DNA of 64,000 bases from Planctomycetota bacterium (lineage in GTDB: Bacteria; Planctomycetota; UBA1135; UBA2386). Numbering within the stretch: the stretch's first letter is position 1; each line of letters starts with the position of its first letter. The position numbers and the translations under genes were made by a program. Positions 8,556 to 17,369 of the stretch are shown here, in pieces. Location of the stretch: NCBI GenBank assembly GCA_020638655.1, contig JACKIC010000001.1, positions 744,001 through 808,000 on the forward strand, in the 5' to 3' direction. A model generated the notes under the pieces. That model searched no databases, was not told where the DNA came from, and worked only from the letters and a program-made list of their open reading frames with translations.

Positions 8556-11060
8556 TCAGAACCCGGTGGCGGTGGCGTTGGTGAAGTCGTTGCCGCCGAA
8601 GCGGTCGACGCGGCCGCGGCCCATGCCCCCGAAGCGCGGCACGAACTCGATGCTGAAGGTCGTGTCCTCGGTGAACGGGTTGTAGGTGACGCCGCTCAGG
8701 ATCGACCAATCGTGGTCGTTGCGACGCAGGCCGAACGAGTAGTTGAGCCACTCGTCGGCGTTGAGGTCGCGCTGGCTCGAGGCGTAGAGGTTCCAGCGGT
8801 CGAACAGGCTGGTCATGCCGGTCACGCGCACGGCGCCCTGCACGTTGGTGTCGGCGCGGTAGTCGAGGATCCACTGGATGCCGGCGAGCGGTCCGAAACG
8901 CAGCTCGGTGTCGAGGGTGCGCAGGCCGTCCTGCCAGTCGTAGTCGCCGTAGACGGCGAAGGCGAAGTTCTGGAACGGCAGCCAGCGCGCCGTCGGGCGC
9001 ACCAGGAAGTCGAAGTAGGCGAGGCCGAGGGTGTCGCCACCGTTGTCGCGCGTCGCGTCGGGCCAGAAGTCCTGGGCGAGGTCCAGGAACAGGAAGTCGC
9101 GCGGCTCGGCGGGGCCGGGCTCCTCGCCGCGGCGTTGCACGGTGCGCTCCATGCGCTGGAAAAGGTTGCGCACCTCGACGCGCACCAGGGTCTGCTCGGT
9201 CAGCGCGTCGACGCCGTCGAACTGGAAGTAGCTGCTCGGGTCGTCGCTGACGTGGAAGCGATCGGCGATCAGCAGCCGCGGCGCGATCACATGGCGCACG
9301 GTGTCGCTGTCGTCGCCGAGCCACGACCACGACCGCGACAGGCGCGTGCCCATCTCGACACCGGCCTCCATCGCCAGGCGGCCGTCGCTGTCGCCGCCGA
9401 CGGTGTTGTCGTACCAGGTGCCGCGGCCGAGCACGTAGGGGCGCACGTTGACGGGGCCCCAGTGCATCGGCGACGAGATCTCGATCTTCTGGTCGGCGCG
9501 GAAGGTGCCGTCGCTGGTCTTGAGCGTGCTGCGGTCGTCGTAGGCGCTGCGCCGCTCGCCGAACTCGGTGGCGAGGTCGACGATGATCGGCGAGCCCCAC
9601 GGCATCTCGCCGATCGGCTGCGCGTACCAGTTGTAGGTGACGACGGGCAGCTCCTCGACGAAGCGATCGGCGAGGGCGCGGTTGTCGCGGTAGCTGAAGT
9701 CGGTCAGCGAGAAGCGCGTGCCCACGGTGAGCAGCCGGTTGTCGTCGCTGTGGTGCAGGTAGAAGCCCGTCTCGGGCAGTTCCTCGCTGCGGTAGGGCCC
9801 GGCGAAGAACTCGGAGTAGACGGCCGGGTCGCTGGCGTAGAACGCCTGCACGTCGAGATACGTGTTCTCGTCGAACGTGATCTTGTTCTCGGTGCGCAGC
9901 AGCCCGCGGTCCGAGTTGTCGATCGGGCTGCCGTCGAGGTTGTTGAGGATCTCGCGGATGTCCTCGCCGCGGTCGTCGAGCCAGTAGCCCTCGGTGCGGC
10001 CGCGATACAGGTCGGCGGCGCTGTATTCGAGCTGGCCGCGCAGCGGCACGCCGCGCTCCTGGATCCAGCCGACGTCGACCTCCCAGTCGCCGCGGAACTC
10101 CTCCGCGGGCCTGCCGGTGAGCCAGTGGTGCAGCTCGCCGCCGGTCTTGTTCCACGGCAGGCCGACGCCGACCTCGGCCTTCCAGCCCTCCTTCGACGAG
10201 TAGCCGCCGCTCAGGCGACGGATCGGGAACGGCGCCTGGTTGCCGGTGAAGATGTGCGCGTCGGGCAGCGGCAGCAGCGAGGTGCCGCCGACCTGCAGCG
10301 TCTGGCCGTGACTGCGGATCTCGTACTCGCCGACGCGCTCGATGATCTCGATCTCGCCGGCGGCGAGCGCCGCGTGCGGCTCGGCGGCGGTGCAGGTGGT
10401 GACGGTGACGTCGCGGCCGGTCCAGCGCGAGCCCTGCTTGACCAAGCGCGGACCGCGCACGATCAGCATCTGGCTGCCGGGGGCGCCGGGCGTGAGGTAA
10501 CGCAGCTCGGCGTCCTCGACGACGATGCGGTCGTCGAGCGGCGACACCCACAGGCGTTCGCAGCGCAGCACCTCGACGCCGTTCTGCACGACGGTGATGC
10601 CGCCTTCGCAGTAGAGGTAGCGGAGCAGTTCGAGCGAACGGTCCGCCTCGGTCCCCTCGGGCACGATGCCGGTCTGACCGAGGGCGCGCATCGAACGGTC
10701 CACCTTGGCCCGGATCTGCTCCGGAGAGAGCCGCCGACGCGTGGCGGGCGCCTCGAGATCGCGATGGGGCAGGCCGCCTTCCTGCCGGCGTTCGAGGGCG
10801 CGCTGACTCTCCGCGAGGTCGAACAACAGGACGGCGTTCTTGCCGCGGATGTCGAGGCCCATGTGGGGGGCGACGAACCGGAACCCGCCGAAGAGTCGCA
10901 TCTCGCGGAAGTCGTCGTGGATCGGCGACTCGACCTGCGCGCCTTCCGCGATGTAGCCGTCGGCCGCCTTGGTCTGGTCCGCCCCTGGGCCCTGCTGCGC
11001 GCGCAGACCGGCAGCCAGCACCAACAGGATCGCGGTGGACGAACGGCGAGGGGGGCGCAT
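8556..11060 (-). CDS. LptD-like LPS-assembly outer-membrane protein
   Basis: An 834-residue exported protein with a signal peptide (RRSSTAILLVLAAGLRAQ). An OstA/LptA-type beta-jellyroll region covers roughly residues 25-250, with segments such as YLYCEGGITVVQNGVEVL and LWVSPLDDRIVVEDAELRY. A very large beta-barrel follows, with many alternating strands, up to the terminal GNDFTNATATGF. LptD inserts lipopolysaccharide into the outer leaflet. The position supports the call: it is the last gene of a minus-strand operon after kdsD, kdsC and a giant LptC/A-like gene, with a TGATG stop-start overlap. Sequence is divergent from proteobacterial LptD, so the call rests on architecture and context. No LptE is visible. 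Confidence 0.72.
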   Translation of the reverse strand: MRPPRRSSTAILLVLAAGLRAQQGPGADQTKAADGYIAEGAQVESPIHDDFREMRLFGGFRFVAPHMGLDIRGKNAVLLFDLAESQRALERRQEGGLPHRDLEAPATRRRLSPEQIRAKVDRSMRALGQTGIVPEGTEADRSLELLRYLYCEGGITVVQNGVEVLRCERLWVSPLDDRIVVEDAELRYLTPGAPGSQMLIVRGPRLVKQGSRWTGRDVTVTTCTAAEPHAALAAGEIEIIERVGEYEIRSHGQTLQVGGTSLLPLPDAHIFTGNQAPFPIRRLSGGYSSKEGWKAEVGVGLPWNKTGGELHHWLTGRPAEEFRGDWEVDVGWIQERGVPLRGQLEYSAADLYRGRTEGYWLDDRGEDIREILNNLDGSPIDNSDRGLLRTENKITFDENTYLDVQAFYASDPAVYSEFFAGPYRSEELPETGFYLHHSDDNRLLTVGTRFSLTDFSYRDNRALADRFVEELPVVTYNWYAQPIGEMPWGSPIIVDLATEFGERRSAYDDRSTLKTSDGTFRADQKIEISSPMHWGPVNVRPYVLGRGTWYDNTVGGDSDGRLAMEAGVEMGTRLSRSWSWLGDDSDTVRHVIAPRLLIADRFHVSDDPSSYFQFDGVDALTEQTLVRVEVRNLFQRMERTVQRRGEEPGPAEPRDFLFLDLAQDFWPDATRDNGGDTLGLAYFDFLVRPTARWLPFQNFAFAVYGDYDWQDGLRTLDTELRFGPLAGIQWILDYRADTNVQGAVRVTGMTSLFDRWNLYASSQRDLNADEWLNYSFGLRRNDHDWSILSGVTYNPFTEDTTFSIEFVPRFGGMGRGRVDRFGGNDFTNATATGF

Positions 11061-13954
11061 CAGCGAGGGGTGGTCGTGTCCTTGTCGGCGCGCGTGAAAC
11101 GGCCTTGGTGGCAGCGCACTTCCATCCTGTCGTAGAGGATCTCGATCGCCGGCGCCACGAAGCGTTGACCGCCCGGCAGGCGCACCTCGGCGTCGTTCGG
11201 ATCGCGCGCGATGCACTTGCTCCACTTCAGGTCGAGCTCGATCTCGGCGCTCTTCGCCCAGATCCCGGCCCACTCGACGGTCACGTCGCGGCCGCGCACC
11301 AGCACGATCTCGCCGGTCTTGGCATGCCGCTGGATCTGCAGGACGCGGGCGTCGATGTGCAGACCCTCCGGATCGGTCGAACCGTCCTCGCGCACGCTGT
11401 CGGCGATCACCGGGCCGCCGAACTCGATGCGCTCGGGCAGCACGTCGATGTCGCCCTGGCAGGTGGCGGTGATGTGACCGAGGGCGCCCTGGGACTGCGG
11501 CTGGTGCAGCGTCACCACCGGCGTCAGCCACACCGAGCGGCCAGGGAACGCGCGCAGCGCCTGCAACCGGACCTGCTCGTCGCGGAAGATGCGCACCTGC
11601 GCGCCGCGCGCCACCACCGTCTTGCCGTCGAGTTGTCGCTGCAGCCAGGCGGGTTCGAGCGTCTGGTCGTCGCCGAACAGCACCGCCGCGCGCGCGCCCT
11701 GCGAGAGCACGAGGCGCCGGCCCCGGCCGTCGATCTCACCCTGCTCGGGGTCGGTCGTGTGGATGCGCTGCACGTCGTCGCCGAGGATCCAGGCGTGGCC
11801 GACGCTGTTGCCGAGCAGGCTCGCGAACACGCCGTGGCCGGCGTGCGCCTGCAGCGCCTCGCGGGTCACCACGAACGGCAGCAGACGCAGGCGGCGGGCC
11901 TCGATCGCGATCACCGTCGGGGGGCCGCCGCGGGCGCGTTCGAGCTCGGCGTCGGCGCGCGCGAGCACGTCGCCGTCGGCGAGCAGGTCGATCAGCCAGT
12001 CGCTGCCGCCGCAGTGGTGCAGCTCGATGCGCGGCGCGTGCACGGCGACCTGTTCGCGGCCCTTGGTCGCGGTGGCCGGCACCAGGCGCTGCAGCTCGGG
12101 CAGCGCGCCGCTGCCGTCTGCGGTAGGCAACAGCACCCAGGAGGTCGGACCGAGCTGTTCGATGCGGTCGGCCTTGGCCTGCAGCGTCTCGTCGCCGCGC
12201 GTGAACGTCACCAGCATCGGCGCGCCGGTGGCGACGAGGTTGCGCAGGCTCTCTTCGGTCAGGTGCGCGGTGAGGTGCCGCATCTGCCGCAGCTCGGCGC
12301 CGGCGCGCGGCAGGTTGCCTTCGATGTCGCCGGCCGCCGAGTCGAGCACGACGCGCGTGCCGCTGGTGGTGCGCACGATCTCGCAGCTGCCCGAGCCGCG
12401 CAGCTCACCCTCGCCGGACTTCAGCTCGTAGCGGTGCTGCGCCAGCCGTTCGGCCGGGCCGCCCACGGGCCCGAGCCAGCCGTGCTGGCCGTCCTCGTCG
12501 GCGATCAGCACCAGGCCGTCGTTGCCGTGCGCGTGCAGCGCGTCCTCACCGGGCTTGGTCGCGGGGCGATCGATGGTCACCTCGCCGAAACCGCGCGCCG
12601 TCACCGCCTGCCGCCGCGCGTCGGGCACGAACATGTGCAGCCCCTCGGCGGCGCGCACCTGCGACCCTCCCGACGTGATGCGGCTGTCGCCGTCGAACGT
12701 CACCACGCGCGTGGTCGCGATCGGCCGCAGCGTCCACAGCGGGAAGCCGAACGAGCGGTGCAGCGCGGCGGTCTGCTCGGCGGGCAGGATCAGGTGGATG
12801 CGCCGCGGCGAGACGCCGACCAGCGGCTCGGTCAGGCCCGTGCGCGGATCGAGCTGACGCTGCTCGACGCGGCATTCGCCGCCGTGCGCGGCCAGCATGT
12901 AGGGCTGACCGCTGAGGCCCGGCAGCACGGTGAGGCGCGGCGCCGACAGGTCGGTGTCGGGCGCGGCCACGCGGGCCGGCGCGCCGGTCACCTGCAGCAC
13001 CTGCCACTGCATCTGCTCGTGCTCCTCGCCGTTCTCGTCCGCCGCCTTGCCGCGCTGCAGCCAGCCGTCGAAGCGATCCCCGAACACCTGCACGGTCGTG
13101 GCCTCGAGCTTCTTGCCCTCGATCGCGACACCCTGGCGCGGGTCGAACGTCGCCTCGACGGTGTCCTCGGCCGAGAGCTGCGCGGCGCCGGTGTTCGTGT
13201 CCTCCTGGTAGTGCAGGCGGCCGCGCGCGCGCAGCTGCATGCCGTCGGTCACCACCAGCGGATCGCTGAGCACGGTGACGTCGGTGCGCTGCAGCTTGCC
13301 GTTGCGATCCCGCGGCAGCCGCGCCTGCAGGCCCTTGCCGGTGAGCCGGCCGCTGCGGTTCCCGGCCAGCACGAGCGTCACCGGATCGCCGGGGTTGGGC
13401 GTGTGCAACAGCACCTCGTCGTCGCCGATCTGCAGCCTGGCGTTGTCGAGTTCGAGCCGCAGCCCCTCGAGGCGCGAGCCCGGCAGGGTCTCGAACACCA
13501 CCTGCCGCATGTCGATGTCCTTGTCCTCGCGCAGCGACGGCTGCCCGTTGGCGTCGGCGGTCAGCTCGACGAACGCGCGCGCCGCGTGCAGCACCGCCGC
13601 TTCCTGCTGGCGGTCGAACAGCGTCACGACGACGTCCTCGAGCTCCTGCAGCCCCTCGCGCACGGGGCGGCTGTCGGCGGCCTCGATCACCAGCACGGTC
13701 TCGTCGCGCACGGTGCCGTCCGGCCCCTTCACGGCGCGATAACGCGGCCACTTGAAGTGGCCGGTCGTGGCGATCTCGGCGCCGACGCGACCCTGGTTGA
13801 CGACGATGCCGGGCGTGCGGTCCTCGGCCTTGCCCTGCTTGGGTTGCGGCGTGTCCCCGTTGCCCGCGGTGACGACGTCGTCGTCGCCGATCGCCAGCCG
13901 CAGCGCGGCCGCGCCCAGGGCGAGCAGCAGCAGGAACAGCAGCAGCTTCCTCAC
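11060..13954 (-). CDS. Giant LptC/LptA-like periplasmic LPS-transport bridge
   Basis: A 964-residue protein starting at GTG 13954. An N-terminal membrane anchor (KLLLFLLLLALGAAALRLA) is followed by LptC-like sequence and then a long series of beta-strand segments of the OstA/LptA kind: AGNRSGRLTGKGLQARLPRD, RARGRLHYQEDT, IEGKKLEATTVQVFGDRF, IDGRGRRLVLSQGARAAVLF and VLQIQRHAKTGEIVLVRGRD. The chain ends in a segment resembling LptA (IEILYDRMEVRCHQGRF). Typical LptC and LptA are each under 200 residues. This protein could span the periplasm as an anchored beta-jellyroll bridge, combining both roles. GTGA overlap with kdsC upstream and TGATG overlap with lptD downstream show tight coupling. Confidence 0.65.
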   Translation of the reverse strand: MRKLLLFLLLLALGAAALRLAIGDDDVVTAGNGDTPQPKQGKAEDRTPGIVVNQGRVGAEIATTGHFKWPRYRAVKGPDGTVRDETVLVIEAADSRPVREGLQELEDVVVTLFDRQQEAAVLHAARAFVELTADANGQPSLREDKDIDMRQVVFETLPGSRLEGLRLELDNARLQIGDDEVLLHTPNPGDPVTLVLAGNRSGRLTGKGLQARLPRDRNGKLQRTDVTVLSDPLVVTDGMQLRARGRLHYQEDTNTGAAQLSAEDTVEATFDPRQGVAIEGKKLEATTVQVFGDRFDGWLQRGKAADENGEEHEQMQWQVLQVTGAPARVAAPDTDLSAPRLTVLPGLSGQPYMLAAHGGECRVEQRQLDPRTGLTEPLVGVSPRRIHLILPAEQTAALHRSFGFPLWTLRPIATTRVVTFDGDSRITSGGSQVRAAEGLHMFVPDARRQAVTARGFGEVTIDRPATKPGEDALHAHGNDGLVLIADEDGQHGWLGPVGGPAERLAQHRYELKSGEGELRGSGSCEIVRTTSGTRVVLDSAAGDIEGNLPRAGAELRQMRHLTAHLTEESLRNLVATGAPMLVTFTRGDETLQAKADRIEQLGPTSWVLLPTADGSGALPELQRLVPATATKGREQVAVHAPRIELHHCGGSDWLIDLLADGDVLARADAELERARGGPPTVIAIEARRLRLLPFVVTREALQAHAGHGVFASLLGNSVGHAWILGDDVQRIHTTDPEQGEIDGRGRRLVLSQGARAAVLFGDDQTLEPAWLQRQLDGKTVVARGAQVRIFRDEQVRLQALRAFPGRSVWLTPVVTLHQPQSQGALGHITATCQGDIDVLPERIEFGGPVIADSVREDGSTDPEGLHIDARVLQIQRHAKTGEIVLVRGRDVTVEWAGIWAKSAEIELDLKWSKCIARDPNDAEVRLPGGQRFVAPAIEILYDRMEVRCHQGRFTRADKDTTTPR

Positions 13955-14505
13955 GCACGACCGTCCTTGGCCACGACGTTGGCCCAGGTCTCCTGGGCGC
14001 GCATCAGCAGCTCGATCACGTCGCGCGCGGCGCCGAAGCCGGCGGGTTTGGAGCTGACGAAGTGCGCCATCGCCGCGACCTCGCCGCGCGCCTCGGGCAC
14101 GGTCGCCGCCAGGCCGACCTGGCGCAGCACCGGCAGGTCGAGCAGGTCGTCACCCATGTAGGCGACCTGCCTGGGGGTCAGCTGCTGGCGCGCGAGGACC
14201 TCGGCGAACGCCTGTTCCTTGTCGATGCGTTCGAGCAGGATCTCGTGCACGCCGAGTTCGGTCGCGCGCCGCCGCACCACGTCGCCGCCGCGCCCGGACA
14301 GGAAGCCCGAGCGGCGGCCGCTGCGGTGCCAGTAGACGAGGCCGGCGGCGTCGTGCACGTGGAACGACTTGTATTCGCGCCCCTCGGCGTCGAAGTGGAT
14401 GCGGCCGTCGGTGAGCACACCGTCGACGTCGAGCACGAGCAGCTCGATGCCGCGCAGCAGCATGCGGTCGGGCAGCGGGCGGCCAGGGACGGCGGGTGAG
14501 GTCAT
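13951..14505 (-). CDS. kdsC: 3-deoxy-D-manno-octulosonate 8-phosphate phosphatase
   Basis: A 184-residue HAD-family phosphatase that converts Kdo-8-phosphate to Kdo, the inner-core sugar of LPS. The catalytic motif LLVLDVDGVLTDGRIHF (nucleophile and acid/base Asp) is followed by FHVHDAAGL, the SGRGGD region that carries motif II, and the metal motif YMGDDLLDLPVL. Length matches the small tetrameric KdsC class. ATGA overlap with kdsD upstream and GTGA overlap with the LptC/A gene downstream place it in the Kdo/LPS export operon. Confidence 0.93.
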   Translation of the reverse strand: MTSPAVPGRPLPDRMLLRGIELLVLDVDGVLTDGRIHFDAEGREYKSFHVHDAAGLVYWHRSGRRSGFLSGRGGDVVRRRATELGVHEILLERIDKEQAFAEVLARQQLTPRQVAYMGDDLLDLPVLRQVGLAATVPEARGEVAAMAHFVSSKPAGFGAARDVIELLMRAQETWANVVAKDGRA

Positions 14506-15473
14506 CCGATCTTGAGGTTGAGGAGGTCCTGCACGTCGAGCAGGCCGATCAACCGGCCATCGTCGTCGACGACCGGCAGCTGGTCGACGGCGAACTGGTG
14601 CAGCAGGGCGACCGCCTCGAGCCCGAACGTCTCGGGCCGGATCGAGCGCGGGTTCCTGGTCATCGCCTCGTCGATGCTGCGCTCGCGCGGATTGTTGAGC
14701 CCGTGCTCGATCAGCCGCCGCAGGTCGCCGTCGGTGAAGAAGCCGAGCAGCTTGCCGTGCTTGTCGACGACGCTGGTCGCGCCGGGCCGCCCCGGCGTGC
14801 GGGTCATCACCTCGATCGCCTCGAGCACCGTCGCGCCGCTGCAGACCTTGGGGTTGCGGTCGCCGGTGCGCATCAGCTCGCCGACCTTCATCAGCCGCCG
14901 GCCCAGATCGCCGCCCGGATGGAAGCGCGCGAAGTCGTCGGGGCCAAAACGGCGGCCTTCCTGGACCACCAGCGCCAGCGCGTCGCCGAGCGCCAGCATC
15001 GCCGTGGTCGAGGCGCTCGGCGCCAGCCCGTGCGGTCCCGGCTCGTCGATCTGGCCGAGCTCGAGCACCAGGTCGCAGTGCCGGCCGAGGGTCGAGTGCG
15101 CCGACTGGGTCACGCCGACCACGGGCACGCCGACCGCCTTGACGTGCGGCAGCATCACCAGCAGCTCCTCGGTCTCACCCGACTTCGAGAACGCGAGAAG
15201 CAGGTCGCCTTCGTCGACGCGGCCGAGGTCGCCGTGAATCGCCTCGGCGGGGTGCAGGAAGATCGACGAGGTGCCGGTCGAGGCCAGCGTCGCCGAGACC
15301 TTCTGGGCGATGAAGCCCGCCTTGCCCATGCCAGCGGTGACGACCCGCCCCGCCAGGGCGAGGATCAGGTCGGCGGTCGAGAGGAATGTGGGGCCAAGGC
15401 GCTCTGCCACCTGGCGCACGGCCAAGGCCTCGCGCTCGACGATCTCGCGGGCGCGTTCGATCCGGGGGTCCAT
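14502..15473 (-). CDS. kdsD: D-arabinose 5-phosphate isomerase (SIS plus two CBS domains)
   Basis: A 323-residue enzyme of the KdsD/KpsF family that makes arabinose 5-phosphate from ribulose 5-phosphate, the first step to Kdo. The N-terminal SIS domain shows VVTAGMGKAGFIAQK, FLHPAEAIHGDLG, LLLAFSKSGETEELL and the conserved FHPGGDLGRRL. Two CBS repeats follow (VMTRTPGRPGATSVVD, then AMTRNPRSIRPETFGLEA). It is the first gene of the Kdo/LPS operon and diverges from scpA across 44 bp. A TAAGCT box on the minus strand (15489-15484) ends 10 nt before the start codon. Confidence 0.94.
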   Translation of the reverse strand: MDPRIERAREIVEREALAVRQVAERLGPTFLSTADLILALAGRVVTAGMGKAGFIAQKVSATLASTGTSSIFLHPAEAIHGDLGRVDEGDLLLAFSKSGETEELLVMLPHVKAVGVPVVGVTQSAHSTLGRHCDLVLELGQIDEPGPHGLAPSASTTAMLALGDALALVVQEGRRFGPDDFARFHPGGDLGRRLMKVGELMRTGDRNPKVCSGATVLEAIEVMTRTPGRPGATSVVDKHGKLLGFFTDGDLRRLIEHGLNNPRERSIDEAMTRNPRSIRPETFGLEAVALLHQFAVDQLPVVDDDGRLIGLLDVQDLLNLKIG

Positions 15474-15483
15474 TTGCGACGGG

Positions 15484-15509
15484 AGCTTAGCACAGCGACG
15501 CGCTATGCT
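15484..15509. promoter_or_regulatory. Compact divergent -10-like boxes between kdsD and scpA
   Basis: Minus-strand TAAGCT (15489-15484) lies 10 nt before the kdsD ATG, and plus-strand TATGCT (15504-15509) lies 8 nt before the scpA GTG. Both genes would have almost no leader. No convincing -35 boxes are seen. Confidence 0.4.
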
Positions 15510-15517
15510 CCCGCGCG

Positions 15518-16417
15518 GTGTCCTACCGCGTCGAGTTGCCCGTCTTCTCCGGTCCGATGGACCTGCTGCTGCACCTGGTGCGCCAGCAGGAAGTCGACAT
15601 CCACGGGGTTTCGATCGCGCGCATCCTCGACGACTACCTGCAGCACCTGCGCGTCCTGCAGCAGCTCGACCTGCACGACATCGGCGACTTCGTGGTGATG
15701 GCCTCCACCCTGATGGAGATCAAGTCGCGCGAGCTGCTGCCGACCGAGACCGTCGAGATCGAGCAGGAACTCGACCCGCGCGACGACCTGATCCGCCGGC
15801 TGCTCGAGTACAAGCGCTACCGCGACCTGGCCCGTCAGCTCGAGAAGAGCGCCGACCACCGGTCGCGCCAGTCGGCCCTGGTGCTGGCGACCCCGGCCCA
15901 CCTCGACGACAAGGAAGAGGAGGACCTGCTCGACATCGGCGACGTCGGCATCTGGGACCTGACCTCGGCGTTCGCGAAGCTGCTCGAGGAGATCGGCCAG
16001 CAGGGCACGATGCATGTCGAGGTCGAGAAGCGCGACGTGGGTTACTACACGCGCAAGCTGCTCGGGGTGTTCAAGGAGAAGCGCGAGGTGGTGTTCCTCG
16101 ACGTGTTCGACCGCACCGAGGGCCGCTACGGCCTGATCGGCACCCTGATCGCGCTGCTCGAGATGCTCAAGCAGGGCTACCTGCGTGTGCACCAGGAGAA
16201 GTGCTTCGGCGACATCCACCTGGCCTACCGCGGCGACGACGCCGTGACCGCCGATCAGATCCTCGCCGGCATCACCGCCGACGAGGAGCTGCAGCGGCAG
16301 CGCGAACTGGCGGCGGCCGAAGCGCTCGCCGACGAGGGGCCGGACGGCGATGCGGCCCAGATGCCTGCGATCGAGCCCGAGCCCGATTCTGCGGGCGAAC
16401 TCGAGACCGACGCCTGA
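15518..16417 (+). CDS. scpA: Segregation and condensation protein A
   Basis: A 299-residue kleisin subunit of the SMC-ScpA-ScpB condensin that compacts and segregates chromosomes. Start GTG 15518 gives MSYRVELPVFSGPMDLLLHL, the typical ScpA N-terminus. IKSRELLP and LLEYKRYRDLA follow in the helical kleisin part. The winged-helix C-terminal part (FLDVFDRTEGRYGLIGTLIALLEML) is the SMC-binding region. An extra acidic tail of about 50 residues follows. No scpB is adjacent in the window. Confidence 0.93.
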   Translation: MSYRVELPVFSGPMDLLLHLVRQQEVDIHGVSIARILDDYLQHLRVLQQLDLHDIGDFVVMASTLMEIKSRELLPTETVEIEQELDPRDDLIRRLLEYKRYRDLARQLEKSADHRSRQSALVLATPAHLDDKEEEDLLDIGDVGIWDLTSAFAKLLEEIGQQGTMHVEVEKRDVGYYTRKLLGVFKEKREVVFLDVFDRTEGRYGLIGTLIALLEMLKQGYLRVHQEKCFGDIHLAYRGDDAVTADQILAGITADEELQRQRELAAAEALADEGPDGDAAQMPAIEPEPDSAGELETDA

Positions 16418-16439
16418 TCCCGAGTCGCCTGATCCTGGA

Positions 16440-17228
16440 TCAGAGCGGCTCGCAGCCCGCCTCGACCAGCGCCCGTTCCATCGCCGCCGCGCTCGCCGCC
16501 TCGAAGCCCGCTTCGTCGGTGTGGCACCAGCGGCCCCACAGCTCGGCGGCGCCGAGCGCCTGCGGGAAGTGCGGCGCCGGGGTCTCCTTGCGGCGCGGGT
16601 AGACCCAGGTCGCGCCGGGCTCGACGACGACGTTCCACGCCGCGGTCAGCCGCGCGCCGGCGAGCTGCTCGACGCCCGCGGCCCGCACCTTTGGCGCGCC
16701 CGACAGGCGCAGCAGGCAGAACGGCACGGCAGCGGCCTCGATCTGCAGGTCGTCGACCTCGACCAGCTCGAGGGTGCCGGGGCGCAGCGGCAGCTTCGAC
16801 AAGAACGAGGACCGCTCGCGGGTCAGGTGCACGTGCGCGGCGGCGATCGACGCGGCGGCGCCGACGGTGTTGTGCAGGGCGCTGCCGCGGTGCGCGTCGA
16901 CCCATTCGTGCACGGCGCGCCACATCGGCAGGCCCGGGTGCGGCTGCGGCAACGCGTGCCAGAGGATGCGCTGCTCGGCGAGCATCGGGTAGCGGTTGGG
17001 CGTCAGCGCCAGCCCGTCGCCGCGCCACATGGCCTCGGCGGAGACGATGTGCGCGGCGGGGTTGCGGCGGAACGCCGGGCGGGTCTCGCCGGGGCGGTTG
17101 GCGCGGCGGGCGCGGTGGGGCAGCAGCGCCGCGTGCGCCGGCGCGCCGAACACGGTCAGCTCGCGGGCCGCTTCGATCACCAGCGGCACGACGCGGGGAT
17201 CGGCGGAGAACGGTGGCAGGCTGGCCAT
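16440..17228 (-). CDS. HIT/GalT-superfamily nucleotidyltransferase-like protein
   Basis: A 262-residue protein starting at ATG 17228. NRYPMLAEQRILWHALPQP, followed by ALHNTVGAAASIAAAHVHL, matches the pattern of Ap4A phosphorylase and galactose-1-phosphate uridylyltransferase relatives (N-x-Y-P-x-L, then N-x-G-x-x-A-G-A-S-x-x-H-x-H). The final H-V-H would carry the nucleotidylated His. Several Cys/His residues expected in GalT zinc sites are absent, which favours an Apa2/DUF4922-like enzyme. It stands convergent with scpA (22-bp gap) and divergent from fmt. The substrate cannot be named. Confidence 0.5.
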   Translation of the reverse strand: MASLPPFSADPRVVPLVIEAARELTVFGAPAHAALLPHRARRANRPGETRPAFRRNPAAHIVSAEAMWRGDGLALTPNRYPMLAEQRILWHALPQPHPGLPMWRAVHEWVDAHRGSALHNTVGAAASIAAAHVHLTRERSSFLSKLPLRPGTLELVEVDDLQIEAAAVPFCLLRLSGAPKVRAAGVEQLAGARLTAAWNVVVEPGATWVYPRRKETPAPHFPQALGAAELWGRWCHTDEAGFEAASAAAMERALVEAGCEPL

Positions 17229-17285
17229 CGCCGGGATCGTGCAGCGTCGCGCGGGCGCCGGCAACGGCGCGCCGCGAAAGGGGTT

Positions 17286-17314
17286 TTGCCCAGGTGGGCG
17301 CGGCCCGCTACCCT
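17286..17314 (+). promoter_or_regulatory. Candidate sigma-70 promoter of fmt
   Basis: TTGCCC (17286-17291), a 17-bp spacer, then TACCCT (17309-17314). Transcription would begin about 50 nt upstream of the fmt start. Confidence 0.55.
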
Positions 17315-17369
17315 GCCCGCCCCGGGGGCCCCTCTCGCCACGTTCCAACCCCGTATCCGCCAGTCACCC

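Noticed and set aside
11105..14161. 1018-codon plus-strand frame antisense to the LptC/A gene
   Set aside because: Composition is repetitive (Arg/Gly/His/Gln), no motifs, and it runs across three real minus-strand genes.
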